DNA of 64,000 nucleotides, from assembly GCA_013399305.1 (NCBI GenBank), contig VXAI01000118.1, forward strand, positions 144,970 to 208,969, read 5' to 3'. This document shows positions 59,896 to 64,000 of the stretch, one piece after another. Within the stretch, counting starts at the first letter, position 1. Every line of letters starts with the position of its first letter. Below the pieces are notes generated by a model. The model saw nothing but the letters and a program-made list of their open reading frames with translations. It made no database searches and was not told the DNA's origin. The translations under genes were made by a program, and so were the position numbers. This DNA is from Rostratula benghalensis. Lineage: Eukaryota > Chordata > Aves > Charadriiformes > Rostratulidae.

Positions 59896-62800
59896 CTGGT
59901 GACTACCATACCTAGGTACATGGGAGCATCATGTAGGCTGCCTGGGTGAGGGATGCCTGCACCCTGGAGCAGAGTGAGGTGTCTCTCCTCATCCGCAGCC
60001 TTGTTTCATGGTCCCTTGGACACACAGCAGGCCTTCCAACTGTGTGATGTTGTGCATGCCTGTAAAAACCTTTACATGGTGCTGGCTTCACTGTGGAGAT
60101 CTCTCCTCTTATCTCTGAGTGCCACAGCACACTGAAGAATTAATTAAAGTTATTAATATGTTAATATTTCCTGCCAACATGTTGTGGGGGGGTTTTTTGG
60201 TTGGTTTTTTTTTTTTTTTTTGGCCAGGAAATTGTTTGTTTGTTTTTTCCTCAGTGAAATTCTCTGTGTTGATTTTTCTTTGCCCAGCTTAAAGACTTGC
60301 TTTTGATTAAAACTGGAGAAAAAAGATCTATTTTTCCATCTCCTGCAGCGATGCCTTGTGGCAGGCGCAGGTCAACGGCTTGAGGTTGCCCTTCTCCCAG
60401 CTGGGGTAGGTGAGGGCATCTGGTGAAGGCATCTCCCTCCTTGCCCCAGGGCTGTCCTAGGATGAGGCAGTGCTGCTGGGGAGGGTGCTGGGGAGGGAGG
60501 GAGGGTGGCAGATCATTCTAGGGGAGACCCAGGCAGCAGGGCTGGGGGAGATGTCCACACAACAGCGAAAGTCAAATTTTCAAAATGCTCTGCTTTTTTT
60601 TTTTCTTTCACCAGAGAGAGAACCTTTTCCAGGAGAGGATTGCTTGTGCCTCTTTTTCTGTCTGGCTCCAGAAGCTGCTGTTGATTTCAGGCCCAGTGAA
60701 GAGCCAGGTGCAAGGGCAGAGGGCTGGAAGAAAAAGCGCACATCAGCGGAGGCAGCGGACTGAGGTAACCTCTGCGATAGCTCCTGCAAAAGCTGCTCAA
60801 GCGCCTCTGTTAGAGTCTTCAGGCTTTAAAAAAACATTGTTAAGACTTTTTTTTTTATTTAATGATGCTGCAGTAAGAAAGCGTTAGGGCTCCTTGGTTG
60901 TTGGCAAAAGGCGTGAGGACCTGACTTCTCGAGGAATGCTGTGTGGGAGGACGGGAGCAGCCTGGGGCGCCTGGGATGCAGGCACAGGCACTCGCCTGTC
61001 CTGAGGGTGCACGTTGCTCGCTCATGAGCTGTGGGGCCACAGCTCCAGTTAATGTCTTTCAATGCAGACATCTCAGCCCAGTGTGCCTCGGCCCTGCCTG
61101 CCTTTGGGGATGCTTTAACCTGATTAAAACTCAGGAGGAAGAGCTCTGACCTTTTTGCATTGCTCATCCAGCGTGGTTAATACGGTCCCAGCCCCAGCTG
61201 CTCTCACTGTGTTACAGCTCCTTGGAGATCCTCCAGCCACCTGCAAATGTGCCCAGACACCCACGCAAATGCACCACTTGTAAAACATGGGATACAACCT
61301 ACCTTGTGGTTACACAAAGTGCTCTCACTTTGCCCATGATTTACGGATGTGTGTACTAAACACAAAACCCAGCACATCACATGCACCTAACCCAGACCCA
61401 CAGCTTTGTTTACCCTGGCACTACCTCAGTATACCAAACACAAAATGTGCCCTCGTGGCATAGAGTTTGCATTTTAAAGAACATGACCATTCTAGGTCTG
61501 CAGTAAAAGACAAGCTGGACAAGTAGCTCTGGGAGAGATGATGAAGGGGCCAAGAGCTGCCTCCAGTGCAGTGTTCCTGGGCTGGTGGGTGCCTGGGCTG
61601 CTGGAGCAGGTTCAGCTGGTCCCCAGCCATAGTGAGAGCTGCCAGCTCAGCACAGAGACTCCTTGTAGTCTGGGGTCACTGGGGCCGGACCCAGCTGCAG
61701 AGAAAACTGTTGGGTCAATATTTACCTGAGCTGCATGCACAGCTCCTCATGCCATACAGAAATACTTGCACTTAGCATGTGCCTCACTTTTTGATGTGAA
61801 TCTGTAGGAGCAGCCATAAAGCCCTGTGCAAGCTCTGCCATGCCTTGCCCACCCCTGTGCCTGCACTACACATCACCTTTAGAACCTCTCTCTGTGGAGG
61901 AAACCACCATCTCTGACAGTGGCTAAAAGGGTAAGGCTCTTAGGGGTGGCCAGTGTGTAGAAGGCAGAGCTCAAACTGAAATGTCACCAGAATTTTAGAG
62001 GTGGTAGGACTTTATGACACTTTGGTAGCTAACCAGTGCATGGAAAGCAGCCTCTGGTTTCTCAGTATCTGAATACTGTCTAAGCATCTGATAGTAACTG
62101 ACAATTACCATAGGATATTAGCTGTCCAGCAATAGTGAAGTGACCCTGGAGGGAAAATGTGGTTGCCATTAATGGCAGTGGCACTGAGAGGCACTTCTGA
62201 CAAAGCAAAAGCAGCTCTGGGTTTGCTGGGAAGGGGCCTCCGAATAACACACAATGCAAGCACTTGTCCTTAAAACTGACAGCCATAAAAAGAGCACAAA
62301 TAGCCTTCAAAGTACAGCTGCTTGTTCTTGGATTGTGCCCACTGTCTTTCAGCTGCAGTCTCACAAGGACTTAACCTATGGCTTTGGTTTAATATCTCCA
62401 CATGCTAGGAGAGAAAGGACTTCCTGGGCTCTCCTCTTGTCCCAGAAGTTTGCAGTGACCATATAATTAACTGAGGATTCAAGTGGATTTTGCTGAGGCA
62501 GGGTGTCCCCAGTGGGCTGGGCTCCTGCTGGCTCAGCCGCTATCGTGGTTATGCCCAAAAAGGCTGAGGCAGGAGGTTGGGGCTCCTCGTGGCTCACAGA
62601 GACACTGTCACAGCCAACTTGTGAGCCAGGGTTTCACCCCAGGCTTCACATATGTCGCCTATGTGCTGGAACAGGGGAAAGGCAAGTGAGTCTTGGACAA
62701 GGCTTGAGTGTGTAGAAGGTTGTTAGTAGCCCTCCCAGTCCTTGGAGGAAAATTGAAGGTGTGAGTAAATGCATTTGAGGTTCTTCAGCTGCAAAATGAA

Positions 62801-64000
62801 GAACCGGAACCTCAAATATGTTGTTTTTAGCATAATCACCCATGTACTGCTGTGTTCCTCACCTGCAAAGCAAAATCAGAGCAGCAATACCTTATAATAT
62901 TTTGTAGTACTGACTGTTGGCGTTCAAATATTTAAGGTTGGAAGAGTCGGTGATATAAGTGCTATTTGTTCCCCAAAATCTTGAGCATTTTCAGAAGAAT
63001 TCTTGCTGGAGGCAACAGGACGGTATCACAGCTGTCTTTTCCTTTCTGTCTCCCATCAGGAAGGCTAAGTGAGGCAGAAAAAACTAATATAAGATTAGAG
63101 GAAGTCAGGGGTGAATGTTACAGAGACTTGGGCACTGTGGGAATCTTTGTTGATGCTAGATACCTAGCAGTGCTGAGTCTGTGACAAGCTGTCCAAGGTG
63201 GTACTGCCCTGGATCCCAGGGAAGCCACAGGCAACACTGTGAAAATAGATGATGCCTGATAGCTGTGGAAGAACTAGGAAGGGAAGGTTGGGCCCTGGGA
63301 GCCTTGCTGTGCAGATGGGCAGCATGAGGGACTGTCTCTGTTACCTTTTTGTTCTCCCCATGCTTTTTGCTGGCTCATATCTGCACTGAGGTCAGGCTTC
63401 CTTTGCAGTTAGTTGTCCTGGGACAAGGAGGCAGCAAATAAAATCCAAAAGCTAGATGGTGCCTGCTAATCTGGCTGTTAAACCTGGCTTTGTTGTTTAA
63501 TGGCTGGCAGCTCTCCCTCTGGGCAATGTTCCCTGAAGACCAAATGCATAAACCCCCAGCTCCTCACATATCAAGTTCCAGCAGATGGGGATCCAAAAAG
63601 GCTTTTAGAAGAGGGATTTCTGCTCACTCGATGATTATTGATCAGTGCAAAGCACAAAATGCTCTTGATGCAGTGGAAACTCACTATCTTTGTACCTTTT
63701 GCAATAAACCCAAATAATGGCTTCTGAAGTGCAAAGTACAGCCAGGGCAGACCTGAAGGTGCTGCTGGGGCCTCTCTTCTGCTTCTATCAAGGAAGAGCA
63801 GAGAGGATTTTGTGATGCGATGAGGGATGTGGTTAAGGTTTTGGTTTTTTTCTTGTTTCTGCCAGAGTCTCTGTGTGATTGGGAAGCACAACTCCCCTTC
63901 CCTGCCTCCCCATTTCCTAAGAATCTGGTACCTGACCCCAGCAATGTGTGCACTTGATGCACTTTGGTGTTCTGGCTGCAGGGCATGAGCCTGGGGGAGC
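59896..64000. other. Intergenic sequence to the window end
   Basis: No exon recognised; in particular nothing resembling ACCS, ACCSL or EXT2, the next genes in human. Poly-T runs near 60200 and 60595. A quasi-palindrome lies at 62773-62817. Confidence 0.5.
62773..62817. repeat. 15-bp-arm quasi-palindrome with 6-nt insertion
   Basis: Left arm ATTTGAGGTTCTTCA (62773-62787), loop GCTGCAAAA, right arm TGAAGAACC then GGAACC then TCAAAT (62797-62817). Removing the six bases GGAACC gives a perfect 15-bp match to the left arm. Confidence 0.85.

Noticed and set aside
60470..60889. Overlapping frames near 60.5-60.9 kb suggesting an exon before GAGGTAACC
   Set aside because: Donor-like site but no convincing acceptor partner or homologous protein; frames pass through a poly-T tract.
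46013..64000. Search for ACCSL, ACCS or EXT2 exons, the next genes in human
   Set aside because: No segment resembled these proteins; they probably lie beyond the window or are absent here.

Overview
The window is vertebrate nuclear DNA and looks like a bird genome. It has spliced genes with GT-AG introns, CpG-island promoters and AATAAA signals. Almost every interspersed repeat I can recognise is a 5'-truncated CR1 LINE, several ending in the ATTCTATGATTCT-type tail, and I see no SINEs. I cannot name the species. Three runs of N (14993-15037, 36648-36786, 48888-49124) mark assembly gaps.

Three protein-coding genes lie on the + strand, in the order known from human 11p11.2. (1) The last four coding exons of HSD17B12 (723-9556), the ER 3-ketoacyl-CoA reductase of very-long-chain fatty-acid elongation, with a 3' UTR of about 1.6 kb to a poly(A) signal at 11107. 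(2) A complete ALKBH3 (12851-32932; nine coding exons, 292 residues), an AlkB-family Fe(II)/2-oxoglutarate nucleic-acid demethylase, starting in a CpG island. All splice phases join, and all iron and 2-oxoglutarate ligands are present. (3) The intronless C11orf96 ortholog (45272-45634, 120 aa), with a TATA box, a GC-rich AUG-free 5' UTR holding a 55-bp minisatellite, and an AATAAA at 45986.

Layout: 1-11130 HSD17B12 3' half; 11131-12560 short intergenic stretch with a CR1; 12560-34380 ALKBH3 including its probable 3' UTR; 34400-44380 intergenic DNA with CR1 copies and a gap; 44380-46010 C11orf96; 46010-64000 intergenic DNA with CR1 copies, a pyrimidine microsatellite around a gap and several short perfect inverted repeats. 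No coding exon was recognised after 45634. The three genes share a neighbourhood but no known pathway: lipid elongation, alkylation-damage reversal, and a small protein of unclear function.

I found no previously undescribed multi-gene system. The observations most worth checking are a 13-bp perfect-stem hairpin in the HSD17B12 3' UTR, the minisatellite in the C11orf96 5' UTR, a possible frame-shifting 'poison' exon in ALKBH3 intron 7, and three palindromic or quasi-palindromic clusters in the downstream intergenic DNA. All coordinates were read by eye; CR1 boundaries are good to tens of bases only.
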